Shown here one piece after another: positions 43,201-57,143 of a stretch of 64,000 bases of DNA; position 1 is the stretch's first letter, and each line of letters starts with the position of its first letter. The stretch spans positions 124,001 to 188,000 of the forward strand of contig NZ_JAHKQL010000015.1 in assembly GCF_018861005.1 (NCBI RefSeq), read 5' to 3'. The translations under genes and the position numbers were made by a program. This stretch comes from Polaribacter vadi (lineage in GTDB: Bacteria > Bacteroidota > Bacteroidia > Flavobacteriales > Flavobacteriaceae). The notes below the pieces were generated by a model. The model saw only the letters and a list, made by a program, of their open reading frames with translations. It made no database searches and was not told the origin of the DNA.

Positions 43201-44450
43201 TTTTTATAATTTTTAGATATGTGATTAACATTTTTAATTTGTGTATTTAATTTAAACGATTCTTTAGTTTTTGGGTTATATCTGTATATACCACTATTCA
43301 TTCCTACTAAAATATTAGTAGAAGAATAAAATAATATACTATTAGATAAATCATTGCCAATTTTAGAAGGAGTTTCAATTTTATTATATTCAAAAATAGA
43401 AGTTCTTACACGGTATTTGTTAATTCCTTTTAAAGATCCAATCCAAAGGTTGCCATATGTATCAAAAACAATTGAAGTAATAAAATTATTTTTTAAGTTC
43501 CCATTTTCAGATTCTTTAGAAAATTTCACAAAATTATAGCTATTGTTAAGTCTAATTGCTTTTACTAATCCGTTTTGGGTTCCAATCCACAAATCTTCAT
43601 CATTAGGACTAATTGCTAAAGATGTTAACTGAGTATTCTGTATTTTTAAAGAGTTAGAAATATTTGGATAAGATTCTAATATTTCTAGGTTATAATCAGT
43701 TTTATTATAGTTTAAAATAAAGAGGCCATGAGTAGTAGCCACAACAAATCTATTATTACCAAAATCTTTAATAGCTATTATTTCTTTTTCTAAAGAAGTT
43801 TTTACAAAAATACCTTCACTATTAATTGCAAAGAGCCCTTTTGATGTTCCAATCCAATATCTGCCAAAATCATCTTCTATAAAGGAATTTATTTGGTATT
43901 GGGGTTTTAATGCTTTGCCAACTTGTTTATTTAGTTTCTTGAAATTTTTATTAGATTCTATTTTTACTAAATCTATACCTTTTAAATTAGCAAAAACATT
44001 TCCTTTAGAATCCTTATGTAAAATTTCTGTTGTTATGTTTTTATTATAACCTTTAAATTTATTTTCTTTTCTGTTAAAATGGATTAAATAACTTTCGCTA
44101 CCAATCCAAAGGTCTTGGTTGTCATCTTCTATAATTGAGTTAATACTATTATTTGGTATTGAATTTTGGTTAAAAACATCTTGTTGATACGTTACTAAAT
44201 TGTAACCATCATATCTATACAAACCATTATTACTTCCAATCCATAAATACCCAATACTATCTTCAAACAAAACATTTACTTTTTTATTAAAAGGAGCACC
44301 TTGAATAATTAAATCATTAAAATAAGTTTCATTAGTTTGAGAAGTGCTAAATGTTGCATAGAAAAAGATAAATAAGCCAAATACTTTTTTTAGTATAGAT
44401 ATTTCTTTAAAAAGAAAAAAAGAAGTTTTTTTTATTAAATCGATGTTCAT
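40290..44450 (-). CDS. hybrid two-component system regulator of the PUL
   Basis: This 1386-residue protein senses a periplasmic oligosaccharide and activates PUL genes. A signal/membrane segment (about 20-38) is followed by a two-propeller of Reg_prop repeats (about 45-690; many copies of LWIGTxxGL), a Y_Y_Y domain (about 690-760) and one TM (about 765-790). The kinase has H850 in DISHELRTPL and an ATPase domain (GTGIGMELVQ). The receiver (about 1125-1245) has D1177 in ISDIMMP, and an AraC-type HTH (about 1285-1380) includes MTGFNNQKYFSKCFNKEYGISP. All functional residues appear present. It is divergent from the sulfatase operon, and two candidate operator copies precede it, suggesting autoregulation. 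Confidence 0.95.
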   Translation of the reverse strand: MNIDLIKKTSFFLFKEISILKKVFGLFIFFYATFSTSQTNETYFNDLIIQGAPFNKKVNVLFEDSIGYLWIGSNNGLYRYDGYNLVTYQQDVFNQNSIPNNSINSIIEDDNQDLWIGSESYLIHFNRKENKFKGYNKNITTEILHKDSKGNVFANLKGIDLVKIESNKNFKKLNKQVGKALKPQYQINSFIEDDFGRYWIGTSKGLFAINSEGIFVKTSLEKEIIAIKDFGNNRFVVATTHGLFILNYNKTDYNLEILESYPNISNSLKIQNTQLTSLAISPNDEDLWIGTQNGLVKAIRLNNSYNFVKFSKESENGNLKNNFITSIVFDTYGNLWIGSLKGINKYRVRTSIFEYNKIETPSKIGNDLSNSILFYSSTNILVGMNSGIYRYNPKTKESFKLNTQIKNVNHISKNYKKDKLLIVSDNELYQSETYNPKKTHLQLTKIKSFKNNITDIAVINKNEIWIGLWNNGVEVINTENEISKFKEEVIAKLSKNHTSVFLLTKDQVLWIGTRGEGLFKVDLNNETIEEFIPSKENGLTSNAILSLHEDKSNNIWIGTRSGGINQYIKETNSFKSFSKLNGLTSNTISSIEEDHEGNIWLSTQDGLVRFDLKNEKFIPFKVEDGIKESQFLFNSSSANKLNNTLYFGCPDGFYTVQANKFSQKSLLPATVITSFTTLGPTKSNTTNLDLNTSNLTNVNLENPIILPYDTNNIVVNFSSLDLTTPNKNEFAYMLEGLNNYWVYTNASNRNANYNDLSYGSYTFKVKSSNSDGVWNEIPTELSFKIMPPIWKSTWAIITYILISLILFLVSVLLIRRWFRLKNNLVKETISREKDNELNKMKMTFFTDISHELRTPLSLILGTIEKVVKEKQFTLSPLTSQRIYNNSLRMHRLINQIMDIRKFDQGKFKLNISKNDIVKDISIIKNAFNDFARIYNIEYNLTSEEETIKAWYDVDILEKILFNLLSNAFKYTQEGGKINIYTKLVKEEEQEQEQEIISLNLPKSNYIKCIVRDNGVGIPAKDLKHIFDRYYQATKPYSNQIPGTGIGMELVQKLLERHHGTIIAKSEENKFTEFTFYLPISKKRYDKKEVLKTSTPLLKNFIKNSEFQVIEEVSSEFEEKLNSKNNIKPKVLIVDDNSELRLMLKEELVEEFNILEASDGKEGYEKIINENPKLIISDIMMPVEDGISMLKRLKKNPQIKNIPIFMLTAKNSPETKIECLSIGADDYIEKPFSMEFVKWKVKNTLVSRKQLKTEYSKVITAAPSEIEIESNDEKFIKKLVSIVEESMGDHLFSVEYLASEVGMSRANLYRKLKVILNETPVNFIKKIRLKRAEQLLKKNSMYISEIAYMTGFNNQKYFSKCFNKEYGISPTEYIKQHKETIKNNNTD

Positions 44451-44506
44451 AAGGTTAAATATAAAAGGATCATTTAAAAAGTCTTATAATGTTATCTATT
44501 TTAACT

Positions 44507-44564
44507 CAAATATATGCAATAATAACGGAGTCATTATGTTGCGTTGTGAAGGGGGTAATGTTGC
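44507..44564 (-). promoter_or_regulatory. promoter of the hybrid regulator with two GCAACAT sites
   Basis: TATATTTG on the minus strand (44514-44507) matches the -7 box, with a start near 44500 and a leader of about 50 bases. Two minus-strand copies of GCAACAT lie at 44542-44536 and 44564-44558, 22 bases apart (two helical turns). They begin 28 and 50 bases upstream of the -7 box. No TTG is found at -33. Confidence 0.55.
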
Positions 44565-44831
44565 ATAAGTGTTATTTTTTCAATTAAAGGTGTGAGTTCT
44601 ATAATCAAAGAGTTTTTGGTTATATTTTTTTGATGTAAAAAATGTAAATAAAGCAATGGTTTTTTAAAGTGTTTTATGTAAACTTAAAAAGTTTGGTTTT
44701 TACCCTTGTAAAAAAATGGGTGTTATTTAAAGTTTATTCATTTTTAAGATTTAAATAATGGTGTCTTTATGTTTATTTTATAGTGTTTTATTGTTAATTT
44801 GGGTGTTTTTTTATCCAAATTCGCTAATTCT

Positions 44832-44887
44832 GCAACATTAGTAGGGTGTTTTTTATATTTATATTTTTTCTTTTAATAATACATTTG
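44832..44887 (+). promoter_or_regulatory. promoter of the first sulfatase operon with GCAACAT site
   Basis: GCAACATTAG begins at 44832 and the -7 box TACATTTG lies at 44880-44887, 48 bases from motif start to box start. The predicted start is near 44894. An inverted repeat TTAGCAA (44891-44897) / TTGCTAA (44910-44916) falls in the leader. Confidence 0.6.
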
Positions 44888-44948
44888 AGCTTAGCAAGCT
44901 TGTAGCGTTTTGCTAATTAGTATATTAATGTAAAAAAATAGTAAGTAA

Positions 44949-46400
44949 ATGAAAAGAAATTTTAGAATCTTCACTTTAGCTATAATAGTCTCTGTCATAT
45001 TTTCATGTAGTAATAACAAAATAAAAGATCAAGTAACCAATAAGAAACCAAACATCATTTATATTTTGGCAGATGATCTTGGCTATGGAGATTTAAGTAG
45101 TTATGGTCAAGAAAATTTTAAGACACCAAACATAGATAAACTAGTTTCTCAAGGTTTAATGTTTACACAACATTATTCAGGTAATACTGTTTGTGCACCT
45201 TCAAGATCGGCTTTATTAACAGGTATGCATACTGGTCACACACCAATTAGAGGAAATAAAGAAATCCATCCAGAGGGTCAGCATCCAATTCCAGCAAATA
45301 CATATACAATGGCAGAAGCATTAAAAAAAGGTGGTTATGTAACTGGTGCTTTTGGTAAATGGGGTTTAGGTTATCCTGGTTCAGAAGGAGATCCTACTAA
45401 ACAAGGTTTTGACGTTTTTTATGGATACAATTGCCAACGTTTAGGTCATAATTATTACCCAGACCATTTGTGGTCTAATAATGATTCTATTGTTTTAAAT
45501 GGTAATAAAAATCATCAAAAAAATCAGTATGCGCCAAATTTAATTCAGTCAGAAGCTATTAAATTTTTAGAAAAAAATAAAGACACAACTTTCTTTTTGT
45601 ATGTACCAACTATAATTCCACATGCAGAATTGGTGGCTCCTGAAGCTATTATGGATAAGTATAGGAGTAAATATATGCCAGAAAAAGAATTTAAAGGGAC
45701 AGATGATGGGCCTCAATATAGATTAGGTAAATATGAGTCTCAAAAAGAGCCTCATGCAGCTTTTGTTGCTATGATAGAGGTGATGGATAATCAAGTTGGT
45801 GAAATAATGGATAAAGTTAAAGAGCTTGGTTTAGAAGATAATACAATTATTGTTTTTACTTCTGATAATGGTCCTCATACAGAAGGTGGAGCAGATCCTA
45901 AATATTTTAATAGTAATGGTAAATTAAGAGGTGTAAAAAGAGATTTATATGAAGGTGGAATTAGGGTGCCAATGACAATAAAATGGCCAGGTAAAATTAA
46001 ACCAGGCACAAAAACGGATTTAGTTTCTGCCTTTTGGGATGTTTTTCCAACATTCTCTGAAGTTGCAGGAGTTGAAACTCCTGATAATATAGATGGAATC
46101 TCTTTTTTACCAACTTTATTAGACAAACCAGAAGAACAAAAACAACATGATTATTTGTATTGGGAGTTTCATGAAAGAGGTGGTAGACAAGCCATAAGAA
46201 AAGGAAATTGGAAAGCTGTAAAATATAATGTGTTAAGGAAGCCTAATGCACCAATGCAGTTATTTGATTTGTCTACAGATATTGGAGAAACTAATAATAT
46301 AGCTAAGGAGCATCCACAAATAGTTGAAGAAATGAAACAATTATTTAATGAAGCAAGGACACCTTCTGATGTATTTAAATTTAATCAAGTATCATTTTAG
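44949..46400 (+). CDS. S1-family sulfatase (first), lipoprotein
   Basis: The 483-residue formylglycine sulfatase has a lipobox signal (VIFSCSNN). The metal ligands are in ILADDLGYGDL, and the maturation motif C82-APSR (TVCAPSRSALLTG) supplies the catalytic residue after formylglycine conversion. TSDNGPHTEGG carries the C-terminal metal site. The N-terminal part including GKWGLGYPGSEGDP resembles the arylsulfatase-A-like branch. It removes sulfate esters from the PUL substrate, probably in the periplasm. It is the first gene of the enzyme operon behind the GCAACAT-type promoter; the next gene follows after 91 bases. The SulfAtlas subfamily is not assigned. Confidence 0.93.
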   Translation: MKRNFRIFTLAIIVSVIFSCSNNKIKDQVTNKKPNIIYILADDLGYGDLSSYGQENFKTPNIDKLVSQGLMFTQHYSGNTVCAPSRSALLTGMHTGHTPIRGNKEIHPEGQHPIPANTYTMAEALKKGGYVTGAFGKWGLGYPGSEGDPTKQGFDVFYGYNCQRLGHNYYPDHLWSNNDSIVLNGNKNHQKNQYAPNLIQSEAIKFLEKNKDTTFFLYVPTIIPHAELVAPEAIMDKYRSKYMPEKEFKGTDDGPQYRLGKYESQKEPHAAFVAMIEVMDNQVGEIMDKVKELGLEDNTIIVFTSDNGPHTEGGADPKYFNSNGKLRGVKRDLYEGGIRVPMTIKWPGKIKPGTKTDLVSAFWDVFPTFSEVAGVETPDNIDGISFLPTLLDKPEEQKQHDYLYWEFHERGGRQAIRKGNWKAVKYNVLRKPNAPMQLFDLSTDIGETNNIAKEHPQIVEEMKQLFNEARTPSDVFKFNQVSF

Positions 46401-46491
46401 AATAAAAAAGAATAGAAATGCATGCTTATAATTAGAAACCTAAAACTTACTAATTATAAGTATTCTTTTTAAATATAAAAGTTAATAATCC

Positions 46492-52273
<5,782 letters not shown>

Positions 52274-52281
52274 TTTATATT

Positions 52282-52318
52282 TAGCGCTTATTTTATTAAA
52301 AGTAAGCGCTATTTTTTT
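52282..52318 (+). terminator. intrinsic terminator after the LacZ-like gene
   Basis: A 9-bp stem (TAGCGCTTA at 52282-52290 with TAAGCGCTA at 52303-52311) has a 12-base loop, followed by seven T. Confidence 0.88.
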
Positions 52319-52359
52319 ATTATAGAATTGTTCTTATTCACATTAAAAGTTTAAATAAT

Positions 52360-55300
52360 ATGCGTGTTAAAAATTTAATATTTCTTTTTGTATTTAATAT
52401 TATCTTTTCGGGTTTTGCAAATAATGAAAATCCTAAAAATGATATAAAACGAATTAGTTTTGATGCAAACTGGAAGTTTATTCAACAAGATATTACTGGT
52501 GCAGAAAAGGTTTTTTTTGATGATAATTCTTGGAGAGTTTTAAATTTACCTCACGATTGGAGTATTGAAGGTGAGTACAATAAAAACAACCCAATGGGTG
52601 CAGGTGCAGGTTATTTGCCAGCAGGTTTTGGTTGGTACAGAAAAACGATTACAGTTCCAGAAAATTGGAAAGGAAAACACATAGAAATAGCTTTTGATGG
52701 TGTTTTTATGAATAGTACAGTTTGGGCAAATGGGCAAAAATTAGGAACAAGACCTTATGGTTGGGTTTCTTTTGCTTATGACGTTAGTAAAATTGCTAAA
52801 ACATCAAAAACAATCACCTTTGCAGTTCGTGTTGATAATGATAAACAGCCTTCTGCACGTTGGTATACTGGTAGTGGAATTTATGCTCATACTTGGATTG
52901 ATATTAAAAATAATACACATGTTAAAAGAGATGGAATTTTTATCAAAACCAAAGGGAATAAAGTCTTTGTAGAAGCTGAGTTGTTTACAAAAGAAGAAAA
53001 TCGTAAAAAAGTAAAATTAATTACTTCTATTATTGATGAAAATGGAGTTGTAGTTGCTTGTAATAAGGACAAAATAAAATTAGAAAAAGAAGGATTAGTA
53101 ACTTTAGATTTAGAGATTAAAAACCCAGAATTATGGTCTATAGAAAATCCTTATTTATACACTTTAAAATCCGAGGTTTTTATAGGTAGTAAAGTTGTTG
53201 ATGTTGTAAAGACCAAATTTGGTGTTAGAGATATTGAATGGATTGCAGAATCTGGAATGTGGATTAATGGTAAAAATGTAAAACTACAAGGAGTTTGTAA
53301 TCATCAAGATGCTGGTGCTCTAGGGGCAGCAGTTCCGTACAAAATTTTAAAGTTTAGAGTTCAACAATTAAAAGATATGGGTGTAAATGCAATAAGAACT
53401 GCACACAACCCACAAACACCAGGGTTTTATGACATTTGTGATGAATTAGGAATGTTGGTGATGGATGAAATTTTTGATGGTTGGAAGAGAAAAGCAAAAA
53501 ATGATTATGGAGCGCATCATTTTAATAAATGGTGGAAACAAGATTTAACAGATTGGATTAAACGAGATAGAAATCATCCATCAATTGTAATTTATAGTGT
53601 TGGTAACGAAACTAAAGGAGCAATTGCAAAAGATTTGGTAGCAACATGTAATCTTTTAGATCCTACACGTCCTGTAACTTCTGGTCACTCAAGTTCGGAA
53701 TATATGAATGTTTTAGGAGTAAATGGAGGTAGTGAAAGAAATGGATATATGGAAAACCTATCAGAACAGCAAAAAGGAAAGGTTTTTATAGGTACAGAAA
53801 ACACACATACTTGGCAAGTTAGAGGTTATTACAGAACTAAAACTTGGTATAGAGATGGATTGAAAAAAAATGTTTATCCTATTCAAGATTTGACAGAGAA
53901 AGAAGTTTTTACTCATGATTGGACAGCTTTAGAAAATAAAACAAACAGAAAACAAGTTTTTAATTCTAGTTACGACAATGCTACTGTAAGAGTTTCATCA
54001 AGATTAAATATAGCACAATTAAGAGATATCCCTGCTTATGCAGGTTCTTTTAGATGGACAGGTTATGATTATATAGGAGAAGCTGGTTACGTTCATGGTG
54101 GTTGGCCTTTTAAAGCATTTATGGGAGGTGCAATTGATTTAGCAAACTTTGAAAAAGACCTATTTTATTTATATCAAAGTCAATGGACAGAAAAGCCAAT
54201 GGTACATATTTTACCACATTGGACGCATCCAAAAGTGGCTTTAGATACAGAAATTCCGGTTTGGGTTTATTCAAACACAGATGAGGTAGAATTGTTTTTT
54301 AATAACGTTTCTTTGGGTAGGCAAAAACCAGGGCAAGCATGGGATAAAATGCAATGTCAATGGCTGGTAAAATGGCAACCAGGAACTTTAAAAGCGGTAG
54401 GTTATAAAGAAGGAAAAGTAGTTTCTGAAGAAATTATAAGAACAGCTAATCAACCATCAAAAATTAAATTATCTGTTGATGGAGCTGCTTTAGGTGATAT
54501 TGAAGATGACATAGTGCAAGTACGCGTAACCACTACAGATGATAAAGGTGAATTTTATCCTTATGGAGAAAATAGAACTTATTTTAATGTTTTTGGAGCA
54601 GGTAAAATAAAAGCTTTAGATAATGGAAGTCCAGTAGATGTAGAACAACATGTTGGACCAAATAATAGAATCGCTTTTTACGGATTAACACGTGCTTATA
54701 TTGCAGCAACAAGTAATAAAGGAGCTGTTAATTTATTAGCTAGTTCTATTTTAGGAGAAAAAAAATTAATCACATCTAATAAAGTTAGTATAGATACTAA
54801 GATTATCAATTTAAGAGGAAATATAATCAATCCAAAAATTGAAGTTTATTATACTACAAACGGTGATATACCAACAATAAAATCAACTAAATATAAAGGA
54901 AGTTTTACTGTTGATTTAGAAACTACAGTAAAAGCTTTAATAGTTGTTGATGGAAAAACTATTCAAATTTTAGAAGAAAAATTCGGAAAAAATGAAGGCT
55001 TTACTTGGAATGAGACTATTGTAAATAATGCTAATATTGGAGAACAAGCAGAAGAAGCAACACTAAAAAATGCTTCTATTTCATCTAAAGGAAAAAACTT
55101 TAACGGTAAAGGTTTTGTACGTTTTGATAAAAAAGAAGCGTCAATTTCTTGGTATCAAGAAAATGACGGAGGTGCAAGAAATGCAGATTTAATTATTCGT
55201 TATAGTACAAACAACAAAAATAAGATTGGTGCTTTTGTTAAAGTAACAGTAAACGGAAAAGTGATTAATAATAAGCAACTTCTATCAAATACTAAAAATG

Positions 55301-55419
55301 TAGCAAATAATTGGAAAAAAGTAAAAATTCCAATTATGATAGATCGTGGAGCTAATACTATTAAAATAGAATCTTTAGAAGATAGGGTAGTTTTAATTGA
55401 TGAAATTCTTGTTAATTAA
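52360..55419 (+). CDS. GH2 beta-galactosidase-like enzyme (second)
   Basis: This 1019-residue protein has a Sec signal (ending IFSGFAN). The GH2 sandwich (about 25-180) contains LPHDWSIEGEYNK and FGWYRKTI. The barrel has acid/base E417 in VIYSVGNETKGA and nucleophile E480 in VFIGTENTHTWQ. DUF4982- and Ig-like domains follow, then a chitobiase-like C-terminal domain (about 820-870) and a carbohydrate-binding-like beta domain (about 880-1019). The architecture is common in galactan PULs of Bacteroidetes. The gene is flanked by terminators on both sides and I find no GCAACAT-type site before it, so it seems to be its own unit. Specificity for galactose is likely but not certain. Confidence 0.92.
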   Translation: MRVKNLIFLFVFNIIFSGFANNENPKNDIKRISFDANWKFIQQDITGAEKVFFDDNSWRVLNLPHDWSIEGEYNKNNPMGAGAGYLPAGFGWYRKTITVPENWKGKHIEIAFDGVFMNSTVWANGQKLGTRPYGWVSFAYDVSKIAKTSKTITFAVRVDNDKQPSARWYTGSGIYAHTWIDIKNNTHVKRDGIFIKTKGNKVFVEAELFTKEENRKKVKLITSIIDENGVVVACNKDKIKLEKEGLVTLDLEIKNPELWSIENPYLYTLKSEVFIGSKVVDVVKTKFGVRDIEWIAESGMWINGKNVKLQGVCNHQDAGALGAAVPYKILKFRVQQLKDMGVNAIRTAHNPQTPGFYDICDELGMLVMDEIFDGWKRKAKNDYGAHHFNKWWKQDLTDWIKRDRNHPSIVIYSVGNETKGAIAKDLVATCNLLDPTRPVTSGHSSSEYMNVLGVNGGSERNGYMENLSEQQKGKVFIGTENTHTWQVRGYYRTKTWYRDGLKKNVYPIQDLTEKEVFTHDWTALENKTNRKQVFNSSYDNATVRVSSRLNIAQLRDIPAYAGSFRWTGYDYIGEAGYVHGGWPFKAFMGGAIDLANFEKDLFYLYQSQWTEKPMVHILPHWTHPKVALDTEIPVWVYSNTDEVELFFNNVSLGRQKPGQAWDKMQCQWLVKWQPGTLKAVGYKEGKVVSEEIIRTANQPSKIKLSVDGAALGDIEDDIVQVRVTTTDDKGEFYPYGENRTYFNVFGAGKIKALDNGSPVDVEQHVGPNNRIAFYGLTRAYIAATSNKGAVNLLASSILGEKKLITSNKVSIDTKIINLRGNIINPKIEVYYTTNGDIPTIKSTKYKGSFTVDLETTVKALIVVDGKTIQILEEKFGKNEGFTWNETIVNNANIGEQAEEATLKNASISSKGKNFNGKGFVRFDKKEASISWYQENDGGARNADLIIRYSTNNKNKIGAFVKVTVNGKVINNKQLLSNTKNVANNWKKVKIPIMIDRGANTIKIESLEDRVVLIDEILVN

Positions 55420-55471
55420 GTTAAAAGATTTCTTTGTCTAAAATGTGTTCATTTTAGATAAAATAATTTCA

Positions 55472-55509
55472 AAAATCGTCTAAATCATTTATTATTAGAC
55501 GATTTTTTT
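55472..55509 (+). terminator. intrinsic terminator after the second GH2 gene
   Basis: A perfect 11-bp stem (55472-55482 with 55496-55506) has a 13-base loop and is followed by a T-run. It can work in both directions. Confidence 0.87.
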
Positions 55510-55515
55510 ATGCTT

Positions 55516-55581
55516 GCAACATTTGTTACCCATAGTTGATATTTGTATCGATTCTATATTTCCTTGTTATTTATACATTTG
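55516..55581 (+). promoter_or_regulatory. promoter of the esterase-sulfatase-GH29 operon with GCAACAT site
   Basis: GCAACATTTGTTACCC begins at 55516. The -7 box TACATTTG lies at 55574-55581, 58 bases from motif start to box start. No good TTG occurs at -33, as is usual for activator-dependent promoters. The predicted start is near 55588, supporting the ATG at 55622. Confidence 0.6.
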
Positions 55582-55621
55582 TATGAGTACCAAAAGATTA
55601 ATCATTCAATCAAACAAAAAA

Positions 55622-57127
55622 ATGACGTTACAAAAGAAGGCTGTAAATGGTTTTACAAATCGATTATTTTTATTTACGGTATTATTTTCTTCACTTTCAT
55701 TGTTTTCTAATGATTTAAAATTAGGATCTCTTTTTCAAGAGCATATGGTTTTGCAAAGGAATATGCCAATTAATATCTGGGGTAAATCTTTACCAAGTAA
55801 ACAAGTAAACGTAGCTTTAAATAATAAAATGATTACAGTTGTTTCTGATGCTAAAGGAAATTGGAAAGCTGTTTTACCAAAATTTAAAGCAGGAGGTCCG
55901 TTTAAATTTAGTGTAACTTCAGAAAACGAATCTATAATCTTTAAAGATGTTATGATTGGTGAAGTTTGGATTTGCGCTGGGCAATCTAATATGGTATGGC
56001 CTCATAAAAAAATTAAAGAAATTCACAAATTAGATGCACTATCAAAAAATATTAGAACTTTTGAAATGCCTCAAACTGTAGCGTTTCAAAAACAAGATAA
56101 TATTCAAAACGGAGTTTGGGCTTTAAAAAATCCTTCTAGTGCTGTTGCTTTTTCTTTTTCATATTTCTTACAAAAAAACATAGGCGTTCCTGTTGGTGTT
56201 ATTCTAACAGCTTGGGGTAGTTCTTCTATAGAAGGTTGGTTGCCAAGAGAGGCAACAAAACAATTACCTCACTTCAATGAAATAATGGAAACTTTTGATG
56301 CAGACCAAGAAAAAAATCAACAAATAAAATCAATATTAAACACCAAAGGGAAAAGAAAAAGGGAAGATGATATTTTTTTAAGAAGGCAACCAAATATTCT
56401 TTACAATGCTATGATGAACCCTATTATACCATACACCTCTAGAGGTCTTGTTTGGTATCAGGGAGAGTCAAACACAAAAACAAAAGAAACAATGCTTCAA
56501 TATAAAGAAACATTTACTTTTTGGGCAGATTATCTAAGAAATCAATGGCAACAATCTCCTTTAGAAATTATTGTAGTAGCATTACCTGGTTATATTGGTA
56601 AAACAAACAAAAAACCACGTTTTGATGCAGAAAATCCAACAGAAAAATCTTGGGCTTGGATGAGAGCATCTCAATTTGAATTAGATAAAATAAAAAATGT
56701 ATCTGTAGTTACAACAATAGATTTAGGGAAAGCTTTTAATATTCATCCAAGTGATAAGTTGCCTGTAGGTAAAAGAATAGCTCTTTTAGCAGAAAAAGTA
56801 ACTTTTAATAAAAAAGGTTTGTTTAATGGACCTATTTTCAAAAATTATAAAATAAGAAAGAATAAAATTATTATAAAGTTTTTTGATGCAAAAGGCTTAA
56901 CAACTAATGATGCAAAAGTTCCTAGAGGCTTTTGGATTTCTGATAAAAATAAAAAATGGCATAAAGCAACAGCAGTTATCAAAGGTAAAAAAGTAATCAT
57001 AAAAGCAGAAGGTGTAGAAAAACCATTACATGTGCGTTATGCATTTTCTGCAAAACCAGATGTTAACTTGGTTAATAAAATAGGTTTACCAGCAAGACCT
57101 TTTAGAACAGATACATTTCAAAATTAA
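55622..57127 (+). CDS. SGNH-type carbohydrate esterase (sialate O-acetylesterase-like)
   Basis: The 501-residue protein has a Sec signal (ending SLSLFS). A longer frame opens at 55514, but it would overlap the candidate promoter and put non-signal residues first, so 55622 is chosen. The esterase blocks are WICAGQSNMVWP (nucleophile Ser), ILTAWGSSSIEGWLP, VWYQGESNTK (oxyanion Asn) and FNIHPSDKLPVG (Asp and His). The relatives remove O-acetyl groups from sugars. It heads a three-gene unit with sulfatase and GH29; the sulfatase begins 16 bases downstream. The true acyl substrate is unknown. Confidence 0.88.
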   Translation: MTLQKKAVNGFTNRLFLFTVLFSSLSLFSNDLKLGSLFQEHMVLQRNMPINIWGKSLPSKQVNVALNNKMITVVSDAKGNWKAVLPKFKAGGPFKFSVTSENESIIFKDVMIGEVWICAGQSNMVWPHKKIKEIHKLDALSKNIRTFEMPQTVAFQKQDNIQNGVWALKNPSSAVAFSFSYFLQKNIGVPVGVILTAWGSSSIEGWLPREATKQLPHFNEIMETFDADQEKNQQIKSILNTKGKRKREDDIFLRRQPNILYNAMMNPIIPYTSRGLVWYQGESNTKTKETMLQYKETFTFWADYLRNQWQQSPLEIIVVALPGYIGKTNKKPRFDAENPTEKSWAWMRASQFELDKIKNVSVVTTIDLGKAFNIHPSDKLPVGKRIALLAEKVTFNKKGLFNGPIFKNYKIRKNKIIIKFFDAKGLTTNDAKVPRGFWISDKNKKWHKATAVIKGKKVIIKAEGVEKPLHVRYAFSAKPDVNLVNKIGLPARPFRTDTFQN

Positions 57128-57143
57128 ATCATCAAAAAAAAAC

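Noticed and set aside
53641..53647. GCAACAT inside the second GH2 gene
   Set aside because: It is within coding sequence without a promoter box at the matching distance; it shows that the 7-mer alone is not diagnostic.
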